Source: Streptomyces sp. TP-A0356 (lineage in GTDB: Bacteria > Actinomycetota > Actinomycetes > Streptomycetales > Streptomycetaceae). Taken from it: DNA of 64,000 nucleotides. Position numbers and translations under genes: made by a program. Location of the stretch: positions 248,001 to 312,000 of the forward strand of contig NZ_BBZJ01000012.1 of NCBI RefSeq assembly GCF_001417775.1, in the 5' to 3' direction. Every line of letters begins with the position of its first letter. The first letter of the stretch is position 1. This document shows, piece by piece, positions 43,918 to 53,429 of this stretch. The notes beneath the pieces were generated by a model. The model had not been told where the DNA came from. It was given only the letters and a program-made list of their open reading frames with translations, and did not search any database.

Positions 43918-44261
43918 GACATAGGCCTCGCCTTCGCGCTCCGTCCCGGATCGCTCAACGGCGTCGACACCATGACTCCGGTTATCAAACGCTCATTCGA
44001 TCCCGGTTCCGTGTCCTCCGTGCCCGTGCTCCGTGTCCTCCGTGCCCCGTGTCCTCCGTGCCCCCGCGCCCTCCGTGCGCCGCGCGCACGAAGTCGACAA
44101 GACCAGGGTCGCGAATCGGCGCGCGGTTGCACCTGTCCCGCGGGGTTGAAAATGCAGGCACCCGCTCGCCCTGCGAGCATGAGAGAGCAGGACGGACAAG
44201 GGCGCGCCGGACGGCTCGCCAGGCCCTTCTCCGGGGGTTTCGCGGAGAACGGAGTGATCCC
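43918..44261. other. 344-bp intergenic region with a repeat cluster
   Basis: The gap between the divergent thioredoxin operon and the PucR regulator holds no gene. It carries a cluster of 17-base repeats (see 44009-44080). AT-rich TTATCAAACGCTCATTC near 43982 may belong to a promoter for one of the two genes. Confidence 0.5.
44009..44080. repeat. Direct repeats CCGTGTCCTCCGTGCCC upstream of PucR gene
   Basis: Three exact 17-base copies at 44009, 44031 and 44047, plus a degenerate one near 44068, lie in the gap upstream of both the thioredoxin operon and the PucR gene. They may be regulator sites or a low-complexity expansion. Confidence 0.9.
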
Positions 44262-45932
44262 ATGGGCACCATCGAGGGGCAGGGTCCGGCTCGCTCCACC
44301 GCCGACCCGTACGGACTGCTGGCGATGTCCCGCGCCATGTTCACATGCCGCGACGAGACGGACATCCTGCGCCTCGCGCTCAGCCGCGTCGGCACGCTCG
44401 GCACGTGCAGCGCGGAGGCCGGGTATCTGGTGCGCCGCGAGGAACTGGTCCGCTGCCCCGCCGACTGGCCCGGCGGCACCGCGGACCTGGACCGGCATGT
44501 GGGGGAGCTGATCGAGCGGGACGGGCCCGTGCCGTGCCCGGGGCGGGGCTGGGGCTGGGCGTTCGGCCTGCGCGGGCTCGGCGGGCTGCACGGCTACCTC
44601 GTGGTCGCCTCCGGCGTGCGGCCCGACGAGGAGGAGCACTTCCTGCTCACGGTGCTGGTGCAGCAGACCTCCGCGGCCCTGTCGAACGCTGCCACGCACC
44701 GCAGGCAGCGGGAGGACGCCGTGGCACGGCGTCGGCCGGCGGGCGGGGAGCAGCTGCGTGCGGCCCTGTCCGATCTGGAACACCAGCGGGGGGTGCACGA
44801 GGCCCTCGCACGGGTCGCCGCCGCCGGAGGCGGTGAGGACGCCATCGTCCGCACGCTGCACGATCTCACAGGGCTGTCCGCCCTGGCCGAGGACCGCTTC
44901 GGCAATCTGCGCTCCTGGGCGGGTCCCGGGCGCCCCGACACCTATCCGGCACCGGATGCGGCGCGGCACGCCGAGATGCTGCAGGAGATGGCGCGGGAAC
45001 TGGGGCCCGTGCGCGTCGGGGGCCGGCTGCTCGCCCTGGCCCGCCCGCACGGCGAGGTGCTCGGGGTGCTCGCGCTGGTGGACCCCGAGGGCAGGGCGGA
45101 CGAGCGGACCGTGTTCGCCCTGGACCACGCCACCCGGGCCCTGGCCCTGGAACTGGCCCATCAGCACACGCTGGCCGAGACGGAGCTGCGGCTACGACGC
45201 GAACTGGTCGACGACCTCCTGGACGGAACCGACGAGACCAGCGCCTACGCCCGCGCCGATGCCGTCGGTCACGATCTGCACCGCCCGCACCATGTGATCG
45301 TCGTGGAGTGGCCGGACGTGCCGGTCAGCGACTCCTTCCTGCGCGCCGTCGATCGCGCGGTGTCCGCCATCGGCATGCGGGCGCTGGCGACCCGGCGCGG
45401 GAGCCAGGTGGTCCTGCTGGCCCAGGGACAGCCGCATGACGCGGAGTTGTACCAGGCGTTGAGCCGGGAGGCCGGAAGCCGGACAGGCGCGATCGGCGTC
45501 AGCGCCCGGTGCGACACGCCGCACGACATACCCCGCCGTCACCAGGAGGCGCTGCGCGCGCTGGAGGTGCGCCGGCACTCGCGCGAGCGCTACGGGACGG
45601 CGTTCTTCGACGATCTGGGCCTGTATCGGATCCTGGGGCCCGGCAACTCGTACCACGAGCTCGAGGAGTTCGTCCGCGAGTGGCTCGGGGGGCTGATCGA
45701 CTACGACTCCCGGTACCGGACGGCGCTGGTGGAGACGCTCGCCCGGTACTTCGACTGCGGCGGCAACTACGACCAGACCGCGGGCGCCCTGGCGATCCAC
45801 CGCAGCACACTCCGCTACCGGCTCCAGCGCATCCGCGAGATCAGCGGCAGGGACCTGTCCAACGTGGACAGCAGACTCAACCTGCACGTGGCCACGCGTC
45901 TGTGGAGCGTCATGCTCGGGCACACCGGCTGA
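44262..45932 (+). CDS. PucR/CdaR-type helix-turn-helix regulator with GAF-like domains
   Basis: A 556-residue regulator. Two GAF-like regions are followed by a GGDEF-like intermediate block and a C-terminal PucR HTH_30 domain: VETLARYFDCGGNYDQTAG, then IHRSTLRYRLQRI as recognition helix. Such proteins control catabolic or stress genes in response to a ligand. GGAG nine bases upstream supports the ATG. It is divergent from the thioredoxin operon and shares the repeat-bearing gap with it, so it is a candidate regulator of that operon. No membrane segment. Confidence 0.9.
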   Translation: MGTIEGQGPARSTADPYGLLAMSRAMFTCRDETDILRLALSRVGTLGTCSAEAGYLVRREELVRCPADWPGGTADLDRHVGELIERDGPVPCPGRGWGWAFGLRGLGGLHGYLVVASGVRPDEEEHFLLTVLVQQTSAALSNAATHRRQREDAVARRRPAGGEQLRAALSDLEHQRGVHEALARVAAAGGGEDAIVRTLHDLTGLSALAEDRFGNLRSWAGPGRPDTYPAPDAARHAEMLQEMARELGPVRVGGRLLALARPHGEVLGVLALVDPEGRADERTVFALDHATRALALELAHQHTLAETELRLRRELVDDLLDGTDETSAYARADAVGHDLHRPHHVIVVEWPDVPVSDSFLRAVDRAVSAIGMRALATRRGSQVVLLAQGQPHDAELYQALSREAGSRTGAIGVSARCDTPHDIPRRHQEALRALEVRRHSRERYGTAFFDDLGLYRILGPGNSYHELEEFVREWLGGLIDYDSRYRTALVETLARYFDCGGNYDQTAGALAIHRSTLRYRLQRIREISGRDLSNVDSRLNLHVATRLWSVMLGHTG

Positions 45933-45961
45933 CCCGCATCAAGGGTCCTGGGGGCCGGCGG

Positions 45962-47338
45962 TCACAGGTCGATGGCGGGAACGCAGACCACGATGCGGGC
46001 GCCGGGGTCGTTGTCCTCGATGCGGATGCCGCCGTGGTGGGCGGCGACGAGGTCGTGGACGATCGCGAGCCCCAGCCCGCTTCCTCCGGTGTCGCGGGCG
46101 CGGGCCCCGTCCAGACGGGTGAAGCGGTCGAAGACACGGCTCCGGTCGGCCACCGGGATGCCCGGACCGTCGTCGGCGACGATCAGGCACGCGGTGCCGT
46201 CGCGGGCGCTCAGGCTCACGTCGATCCGCTTGACGGCGTACCGGATGGCGTTGTCCAGCAGATTGCGCACGACCCGGGCAAGGGCGTCCTCGTCACCGTG
46301 CACCCGGGCCGCGCCGACGGCGTGCTGGTCGACCACGAGGCAGGTGCGCAGCCGAGCGTGGCGGACCTCGCGGAAGACCACCTCGTCCAGGTCGACGGGG
46401 CGTTTGCGCAGCCGGGGCCGGGCGTCGAGGCGGGCCAGCCTTACCAGGTCGTCGACCAGCCGGGACAGGCGCTCGCTCTCCTCGATCAGGGCGGGGCCGC
46501 GGGCGCGCCAGTCCGCCGACCCGGGGTGCCGCACGGCCACCTCCAGCTGTGTGTGCAGGCTGCTGAGCGGGCTGCGCAGCTCATGGGCGGCGTCCGCGAC
46601 GAACTGGCGCTGGCGCTGTGCCGAGACGTCCAGCCGGGCGAGCAGGTCGTTGAGAGTGCGCGCCAGCCGGCCGAGGGCGTCGTCGGCCGGTGGCTCGTCC
46701 AGACGGCGGCCCAGGTCGCAGGCGGTGATCTCGGCGGTCTGCGCGCGCAGGGCCTCCACGGGCCGCAGCGCCCGCCCGGTCAGCAGCCAGACGACGCCGG
46801 TGAGCAGGGCGATGGCCGGCGGCACGGTGATGGCCAGGCCTGCCGTGAGCACGGCCAGGTTGTGTTCCACTGCCCCGGTGGGCACGGCGACGTACACGGT
46901 CACCGGGTCGCTGTCGCTTCCGGCGGCAAGCGCCACCGCCCGCCAGGTGTCCTCTCCGCTCAGGGGCAGGCCCTTCACGCTGTGGGCCCGGGGCGTCCCG
47001 GAGGGCGTCGGGGCGAAGCCGAACAGTGCGCGCTCGCCCGCCAGATTCGCCGAACTGGACCGCACGGTGTGCCGGGCGTCGACGACCTGGATGGCGGTGT
47101 CGCCGTTGCCGGAGGCCGGCAGGATGCGGGCAAGACTGCCGGTGTCGACGTTCGCGGCGACGACCTCGGCGCGCTGGAGCGCGGTCTGGTCGAGCCCGGT
47201 GATGAGACTCATGCGCAGCCAGGCGACCAGCAGACACGCCGCGCCGACCAGGGCCACCGCGATGATCAGGGCCGCCGCGGCGGTCAGTCTCAGACGCAGC
47301 GAGCGCCGGGCCCACCAGGCGGGGACGGGAATGTGCAC
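45962..47338 (-). CDS. Sensor histidine kinase of the two-component pair
   Basis: A 458-residue membrane histidine kinase. The first membrane helix is ~20-42, a ~115-residue extracellular domain follows, then a second helix near 163-187. HAMP and HisKA are next (phospho-acceptor H252 in FVADAAHELRSPL), then HATPase_c with NLLDNAIRYA, DDGPGIP and GSGLGLAIV. GGAGG six bases upstream supports GTG 47338, four bases after the response regulator stop. The sensed signal is unknown; the extracellular domain has no Cys and few charged clusters. A His-rich secreted protein is divergent, so a metal or envelope signal is plausible. Confidence 0.92.
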   Translation of the reverse strand: MHIPVPAWWARRSLRLRLTAAAALIIAVALVGAACLLVAWLRMSLITGLDQTALQRAEVVAANVDTGSLARILPASGNGDTAIQVVDARHTVRSSSANLAGERALFGFAPTPSGTPRAHSVKGLPLSGEDTWRAVALAAGSDSDPVTVYVAVPTGAVEHNLAVLTAGLAITVPPAIALLTGVVWLLTGRALRPVEALRAQTAEITACDLGRRLDEPPADDALGRLARTLNDLLARLDVSAQRQRQFVADAAHELRSPLSSLHTQLEVAVRHPGSADWRARGPALIEESERLSRLVDDLVRLARLDARPRLRKRPVDLDEVVFREVRHARLRTCLVVDQHAVGAARVHGDEDALARVVRNLLDNAIRYAVKRIDVSLSARDGTACLIVADDGPGIPVADRSRVFDRFTRLDGARARDTGGSGLGLAIVHDLVAAHHGGIRIEDNDPGARIVVCVPAIDL

Positions 47339-47342
47339 CCAT

Positions 47343-48020
47343 TCACCTCCCGCTGCCCCGCAGCCGGTAACCGGCGCCACGGACGGTCTCGATCGTCCGG
47401 CGGCCGAACGGGGCGTCGATCTTGCGCCGCAGATAGCCGATGTAGACCTCGACGATGTTGGTGTCGCCGTCGAAGTCCTCCTCCCACACATGGTCGAGGA
47501 TGTCCGTCTTGCTGATCACTTCCTCGGGATGCCGGAGCAGGAACTCCAGGAGGGTGAACTCCCGCGCGGTCAGGGAGATTTCCCGGCCGGCCCGGTGGCA
47601 GCGCCGGCGCGCCGGATCCAGCGCGAGGTCACCCACCTCCAGCACCGCGGGCCGGGCGGGGGCCCCGCGGCGCAGCAGCGCCCGCAGGTGGGCGACCAGC
47701 ACCACGTAGGAGAACGGCTTGCTGAGGTAGTCGTCGGCGCCGAGGTCGAGGGCGTCCGCCTCGTCGTACTCGCCGTCCTTCGCGGTCAGCATGAGCACGG
47801 GCGTCCATACGTCGGCCGCCCTCAGCCTCTTCAGGACCTCGTATCCGGAGATGCCGGGCAGCATGATGTCCAGCACGATCGCGTCCTGCTGCTCGTGGAC
47901 CGCCCGCCACAGCCCGTCGAAGCCGTCGTAGGCGACGTCGGTGACGAAGCCCTCCTCGGCGAGCCCGTGGGTTATCGCCGCGGCGAGTCCCCGTTCGTCC
48001 TCGATCACCAGCACTCGCAT
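47343..48020 (-). CDS. OmpR/PhoB-family response regulator
   Basis: A 225-residue response regulator. The receiver domain has acid pair E7/D8, phospho-acceptor D51 (AIVLDIMLPG), a conserved Thr (MLTAKD) and the Lys of YLSKPF. The C-terminal winged helix has the recognition block SKTDILDHVWEEDFDGDTNIVEVYIGYLRRKID. It works with the kinase gene that follows. It should bind direct repeats of about 11-bp period: such a pair (CTCTCAG, 48123-48140) lies in the divergent gap. Target: at least the His-rich secreted protein, by inference. Confidence 0.94.
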   Translation of the reverse strand: MRVLVIEDERGLAAAITHGLAEEGFVTDVAYDGFDGLWRAVHEQQDAIVLDIMLPGISGYEVLKRLRAADVWTPVLMLTAKDGEYDEADALDLGADDYLSKPFSYVVLVAHLRALLRRGAPARPAVLEVGDLALDPARRRCHRAGREISLTAREFTLLEFLLRHPEEVISKTDILDHVWEEDFDGDTNIVEVYIGYLRRKIDAPFGRRTIETVRGAGYRLRGSGR

Positions 48021-48122
48021 GGCCGAGCCTCCCCGTCCACCCTACGGAGACACGGTCGTCGCCGCGCGCCGAGCACGGTCGGTGACGGATGCACTCCGGG
48101 GGGCCACGGCGGACACCCGCCT

Positions 48123-48140
48123 CTCTCAGGCTCCTCTCAG
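48123..48140. promoter_or_regulatory. OmpR-type direct repeat CTCTCAG-N4-CTCTCAG
   Basis: CTCTCAG at 48123-48129 and 48134-48140, 11 bases apart (one helical turn), lies between the response regulator gene and the His-rich protein gene. This spacing is typical for OmpR/PhoB-class dimers. Position fits control of the divergent gene at 48210. Confidence 0.5.
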
Positions 48141-48209
48141 CCCACCTGCCGCAAGCTGAGACAAAAGGGGCGAAAGGGATTCGCGCCCGTCAGACGAAGG
48201 AGAGACACG

Positions 48210-48476
48210 ATGACGATCGTCCGACGCAGGGTCGCACTGATCGCCGGCACGATGCTGCTGGCCGGCGCGGCGAGCAGCGGTGTCGCGATGGCCAGCACCC
48301 CCACCGTGGCGCACACCGCCATCCAGACGAATTGGAGCAGTCACGGCGACCATGGTGGAGACCACGGAGACCACGGAGACCACGGAGACCACGGTGACCA
48401 CGGCGGAGACCACGGCCATGGCCACCACGGCCACCACGGTCACCACGGTCACCACGGCGGAGGCTACGGGGACTAG
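48210..48476 (+). CDS. Secreted His/Gly/Asp-rich repeat protein
   Basis: An 88-residue exported protein. The leader (RRRVALIAGTMLLAGAASSG, cleavage near AMA/ST) is followed by a short stretch and then HGD/HGG repeats (HGDHGGDHGDHGDHGDHG...) and HHG repeats (HGHHGHHGHHGHHGG). More than 15 His residues suggest a metal-binding (Zn/Ni/Cu) polymer-like segment. GAAGGAG precedes the ATG. It is divergent from the OmpR/kinase pair, which is its probable controller through the 48123-48140 repeat. I do not recognise a named family; metal binding is inferred from composition. Confidence 0.88.
   Translation: MTIVRRRVALIAGTMLLAGAASSGVAMASTPTVAHTAIQTNWSSHGDHGGDHGDHGDHGDHGDHGGDHGHGHHGHHGHHGHHGGGYGD
48342..48465. 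repeat. Tandem CACGG/ACGGAGACC microrepeats
   Basis: Short units of GGAGACCAC and CACCACGG/CACGGCC repeat many times and encode the HGD/HHG blocks of the His-rich protein. Such repeats can change in number by slippage, which would alter the number of metal-binding units. Confidence 0.8.
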
Positions 48477-48510
48477 GGCTGGGACTGACGGCATCTGAGT
48501 CAGACGGCCG

Positions 48511-48548
48511 AGTGCCGGTCCGCGCCTGCGCAGGCGCGGACCGGCACT
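48511..48548. terminator. 38-bp perfect palindrome between convergent genes
   Basis: AGTGCCGGTCCGCGCCTGC (48511-48529) pairs with its exact reverse complement (48530-48548) with no loop. It lies between the His-rich protein gene and the GH1 gene and probably ends both transcripts. Confidence 0.75.
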
Positions 48549-48579
48549 GCACTGTCCGTCCGGCGTCCTGCCGGTCCGC

Positions 48580-49973
<1,394 letters not shown>

Positions 49974-49977
<4 letters not shown>

Positions 49978-50846
49978 TTCACGGCTCCGGCGGTGAGCCC
50001 GGTGACGAGATAGCGCTGCAGCAGCAGGAAGCCCGCGACCACCGGCACGCTGACGACGAGCGAGGCGGCCATGATCTGGTTCCAGTAGACGTCGTTCAGC
50101 GTGGAGTAGCCCTGGAGCCCGACGGCGAGGGTGCGGGTGGTGTCGTTGGTCATCACGGAGGCGAAGAGCACTTCGCCCCAGGCGGTCATGAAGGCGTAGA
50201 CGGCGACCGCGACGATGCCGGGGATGGCGGCCGGCACGACGATGCGGATCAGTGCGCCGAGCGGTCCGCAGCCGTCCACCAGCGCCGCCTCGTCCAGGTC
50301 GCGCGGCACCGAGTCGAGATACCCGATGAGCATCCAGATCGAGAACGGCAGGGAGAAGGTGAGGTAGGTCAGGATCAGCCCGCCGCGCGAGCCGAACAGC
50401 GCGATGCCGGTGGCGTTGCCGATGTTGACGTAGAGGAGGAACAGCGGGAGCAGGAAGAGGATGCCGGGGAACATCTGCGTGGACAGGACGGTGACCGTGA
50501 ACACGCGCTTGCCCCGGAAGTCGTAGCGGCTGACCGCGTACGCCGCGAAGACCGCGATCACCATCGAGCAGGCCGTCGCCGATCCCGCCACGATCAGCGA
50601 GTTCACGAAGTACCTCGCGAGCGGGACCGTCGACCAGATGTCGATGTAGGGGCGGATCGTGAGACCGCTCGGCAGCCAGCGGAACTTCCCCGTGACGTCG
50701 GCGGGCGGCTTCAGGGAGCTGGAGACCATGACGTAGACCGGCACCAGGACGAATCCGGTCAGCAGGGTGAGGAAGATCCGCCGGGACCAGAGGAAGGACC
50801 GCGGGGGCGCCATCGGCGAGCGGGTGGCGTGCGAGGTGCTAGACAT
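49974..50846 (-). CDS. Carbohydrate ABC transporter permease (MalG type)
   Basis: A 290-residue inner-membrane permease with six helices. The EAA loop is [20 protein letters not shown], which contacts the ATPase. The N-terminal [20 protein letters not shown] helix and the F/P-rich [10 protein letters not shown] segment fit MalG/CebG-type permeases. It overlaps the first permease by eight bases and the beta-glucosidase by four. No ATPase gene is in the operon; in streptomycetes a shared ATPase (MsiK type) often serves such systems. AAGGAAG precedes the ATG. Confidence 0.93.
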
Positions 50847-51855
50847 CGGCCGTCTTCCTTCCCCGGGAGGTCAGGAGCAGGTAGACGCCCGTCACGACGA
50901 GCAGGAAGAGGAGCAGCAGGACGGACATGGCGGAGCCGGTGCCGAAGTTCCAGGTGACGAAGGACGCCTGGTAGATGTGCACCGAGATGAGGTCCGCCGC
51001 TTCCGGAGCGGCCTTGCCGAACAGGACGAACGGCGTGTTGAAGTCGTTGAACGTCCACAGGAACAGGACCAGGATCAGGACCTGGTTGACGGGTCGCAGC
51101 GACGGCAGTGTGATGCGCCGGATCTGCTGCCACATGCCGGCGCCGTCGAGGGCGGCCGCCTCGTACAACTCGCGAGGGATGGTCTGCAGCCCGGCCATGA
51201 CGACGAGGAAGGCGAACGGCCAGCCCTTCCACACGGACACCACGAGCAGGGCGACGAAGCTGTTGCCGCCGATCAGCCAGAAGGAGGGCTTGTCGGTGAG
51301 GTGCAGCTGGTCGTGCAGGACGTGGTTCACCAGGCCGTTGTCGTGCTGGAACATGAAGACCCAGGTGATGACCGCCGCGTACACGGGCAGCGCGTACGGC
51401 ACCAGGAACAGGGCGCGCAGCAGACCGCGGCCGCGGAAGGCGTCCTGCATGTAGATCGCGGCAACCGTGCCGATCAGCCAGCACAGGCCGACCGAGAGCA
51501 GGGTGAAGGCGACGGTGACGAGGAACGAGTGGAGCAGCGCGTCGCCCACGGGGGCGTTGAAGTCCACGGAGATCTTGTAGTTGTCGAAGCCGGACCAGGG
51601 GGCCGTGCCCCAGTCGCGGATGTAGAACTGCGTGAGCTCCCTGAAGCTCATCACCGTGCCGATCACCATCGGCACCAGGTGGACCAGGAGTTCGAGGATC
51701 ACGGCAGGCAGGAGCAGCAGGTAGGGCAGTCCGATGCGGCGGATCCGGCCGGTGCGACGCGGGCCGCGCGCCGCACCGGGGGAGCTGCTGCGCACCGTCC
51801 GCTCGCCGGTTCCGGCGGAGGCGGTCGTGGTGGTCATGTCGGTGCCCGGGCTCAC
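50839..51855 (-). CDS. Carbohydrate ABC transporter permease (MalF type)
   Basis: A 338-residue permease with six to eight helices and an unstructured basic N-terminus (RRTGRIRRIG). The EAA loop is ELYEAAALDGAGMWQQIRRI. It pairs with the MalG-type permease. GTG 51855 overlaps the stop of the binding-protein gene (GTGA), so this start is set by coupling; ATG 51837 has no ribosome site. The large periplasmic-side loop (HDNGLVNHVLHDQLHLTDKP) between helices is normal for this subfamily. Substrate: probably a beta-glucoside oligosaccharide, from the operon. Confidence 0.93.
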   Translation of the reverse strand: MSPGTDMTTTTASAGTGERTVRSSSPGAARGPRRTGRIRRIGLPYLLLLPAVILELLVHLVPMVIGTVMSFRELTQFYIRDWGTAPWSGFDNYKISVDFNAPVGDALLHSFLVTVAFTLLSVGLCWLIGTVAAIYMQDAFRGRGLLRALFLVPYALPVYAAVITWVFMFQHDNGLVNHVLHDQLHLTDKPSFWLIGGNSFVALLVVSVWKGWPFAFLVVMAGLQTIPRELYEAAALDGAGMWQQIRRITLPSLRPVNQVLILVLFLWTFNDFNTPFVLFGKAAPEAADLISVHIYQASFVTWNFGTGSAMSVLLLLFLLVVTGVYLLLTSRGRKTADV

Positions 51856-53165
51856 TTCGCCGGCATCTGCTGCTGGGCCTTCTGGAGCTTGGCCTTCACC
51901 GACTCGGTGGTCACCGGGCGTCCGGCGGCGGCGTCGGCGAACAGCTCCTTGACCGCCGTACCGACGGTCGTCTCGAACTGGGACTCCTCGGCGACCTGCG
52001 GCAGCGGGGCGGCGCTCTTGGCGAGGGTGTCCTTGAGGACGGCGTTCGCCGGGGTGTTGAACGCCGAATCCGCCTGGGCGGACTTGACCGGCGGGATGGT
52101 GCTGTAGGCCGTGTTCAGGATCTTCTGCTCGGCGTCGCTGGTCATGAACTTCACGAAGTTGGCGGCGCCGTCGAGGTTACGGGTGTTCTTGAAGACGGCC
52201 AGGTTGATGCCCGCCACCATCGAGTTGACGTTCGTGCCCGTGCCCGGGGCGCCGGACTGCACGGGCACCGGGGCGATGCCGTACTGGTCCTCGCTCATGC
52301 CCTGCGACTTCAGGTTGGCGGACGCGGACTGCCACAGCAGCATCGCCGTCCTGCCCTTGGCGAAGTCGCTGACGGACTGGTTCTGCGCGTACTCGGCGTT
52401 GCCCGCGGGGATGACCTTGTCCTTCGCCATCAGGTCGACGTACTGCTTGACCGCGGCCACCGCGCCGTCGGAGGTGAAGTCCGCCTTGCCGTCGGCGGCG
52501 AAGAAGTCGGCGCCGTGCTGCTTGGCGAAGACGAAGACATGGTGGATGTTCTCCGAGAGGTTCGAGCCCTCGGCGCCGAGCCCCTGCTTGCCCTTCGCGG
52601 AGATCCTCTTGCCGTCGGCGATCAGCTCGTCCCAGGTGGCCGGCGGTTTGGAGATGCCCGCGTCGGCGAACGTCTTCTTGTTGTAGTAGAGCGCGTACGC
52701 CATCGAGTACAGGGGCACGGCGGCCGGGTCCTTGCCCTGCGCGCCCGTCGAGCCGAGTGCCGAGTCGACGAAGCGGTCCCTGCCGCCTATCTTGTCGAAG
52801 TTCTTGGCGTCCCAGGGCAGCAGTGCCCCGGTGGCCTGCAGGGAGGCGCTCCAGGTGTTGCCGATGTTCAGCACGTCGGGGCCCTGGCCGGAAGTGGTCG
52901 CGGTGAGGATCCGGTTCAGCAGGTCCGACCAGGGGACGACCTCCAGCTTCACCTTGATCCCGGTCTGCTTCTCGAACTTGTCGAGCTCGGGCTGGAGGAC
53001 CTTCTTGTCGACCTCGATGCTGGCGCCCTGGTTGGAGGCCCAGTACGTGAGGGTCTTCGGCGAGTCGTTGGACCCGCCCGCCCCTGACCCGCCTCCGCAG
53101 GCCGAGGCGGCGAGGGCGAGGGTGATGGTGACGGCGCCTGTGGCCGCGGCTCGGATGCTGCGCAT
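51852..53165 (-). CDS. Extracellular sugar-binding lipoprotein (ABC transporter)
   Basis: A 437-residue solute-binding protein of the ABC CUT1 family. The signal peptide ends in the lipobox-like LAASAC, followed by GGGSGAGGSND, so it is anchored as a lipoprotein outside the membrane. KTLTYWASNQGASIEVDK starts the mature fold, and YSMAYALYYNKKTF and FAKGRTAMLLWQ are typical SBP_bac_1 segments. It feeds the two permeases. AGGAG precedes the ATG. It is the first gene of the operon and divergent from the beta-helix protein gene. The ligand cannot be named from sequence; the GH1 gene suggests a beta-glucoside. Confidence 0.93.
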   Translation of the reverse strand: MRSIRAAATGAVTITLALAASACGGGSGAGGSNDSPKTLTYWASNQGASIEVDKKVLQPELDKFEKQTGIKVKLEVVPWSDLLNRILTATTSGQGPDVLNIGNTWSASLQATGALLPWDAKNFDKIGGRDRFVDSALGSTGAQGKDPAAVPLYSMAYALYYNKKTFADAGISKPPATWDELIADGKRISAKGKQGLGAEGSNLSENIHHVFVFAKQHGADFFAADGKADFTSDGAVAAVKQYVDLMAKDKVIPAGNAEYAQNQSVSDFAKGRTAMLLWQSASANLKSQGMSEDQYGIAPVPVQSGAPGTGTNVNSMVAGINLAVFKNTRNLDGAANFVKFMTSDAEQKILNTAYSTIPPVKSAQADSAFNTPANAVLKDTLAKSAAPLPQVAEESQFETTVGTAVKELFADAAAGRPVTTESVKAKLQKAQQQMPAK

Positions 53166-53250
53166 TGGCTCCTGGTGTCCCTTTCCGGGAGTCGAAAGCC
53201 CGAGCAGGCTTCGGCAGCGACACCCGTTCGACTCCCGAAGGCCCCTCATG

Positions 53251-53280
53251 GCTTAATTTAGGACGTGAGTTAAACCTCAG
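53251..53280. promoter_or_regulatory. AT-rich operator/promoter-like element upstream of sugar-binding gene
   Basis: CTTAATTTAGGACGTGAGT plus TTAAACCTCAG is AT-rich and roughly dyadic (TTTAGGAC / GTTAAAC). It lies ~90 bases upstream of the binding-protein start in the divergent gap, where a repressor or promoter would be expected. Confidence 0.3.
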
Positions 53281-53429
53281 GACGCAGGTCCGTCAAGGGT
53301 TTGGACACCGTTTGCAGAACTCCGGTCGCACCTCTTGACGCAGCCGCTTCGGCGGATGAAGCATTCAGCGGCGAGGGAGCGCTCCCCGAACCCCACACCG
53401 TTCACTTCCTGAACTAGGAGAGCCGCCCC

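Noticed and set aside
44009..44080. CRISPR array
   Set aside because: Only three 17-base copies at 16-22-base spacing, no spacers of equal length and no cas genes; kept only as a repeat.
48138..48166. Terminator at the end of the response-regulator promoter gap
   Set aside because: The CTCTCAG repeats are direct, not inverted, so no hairpin forms.
48342..48465. Possible CRISPR or variable-number array
   Set aside because: The units are very short and in frame with the His-rich protein; there are no spacers and no cas genes.
45972..48476. Very long plus-strand open frame across the two-component genes
   Set aside because: Only its last 89 codons (from 48210) are a real gene with leader and ribosome site; the rest mirrors the kinase and regulator on the other strand.
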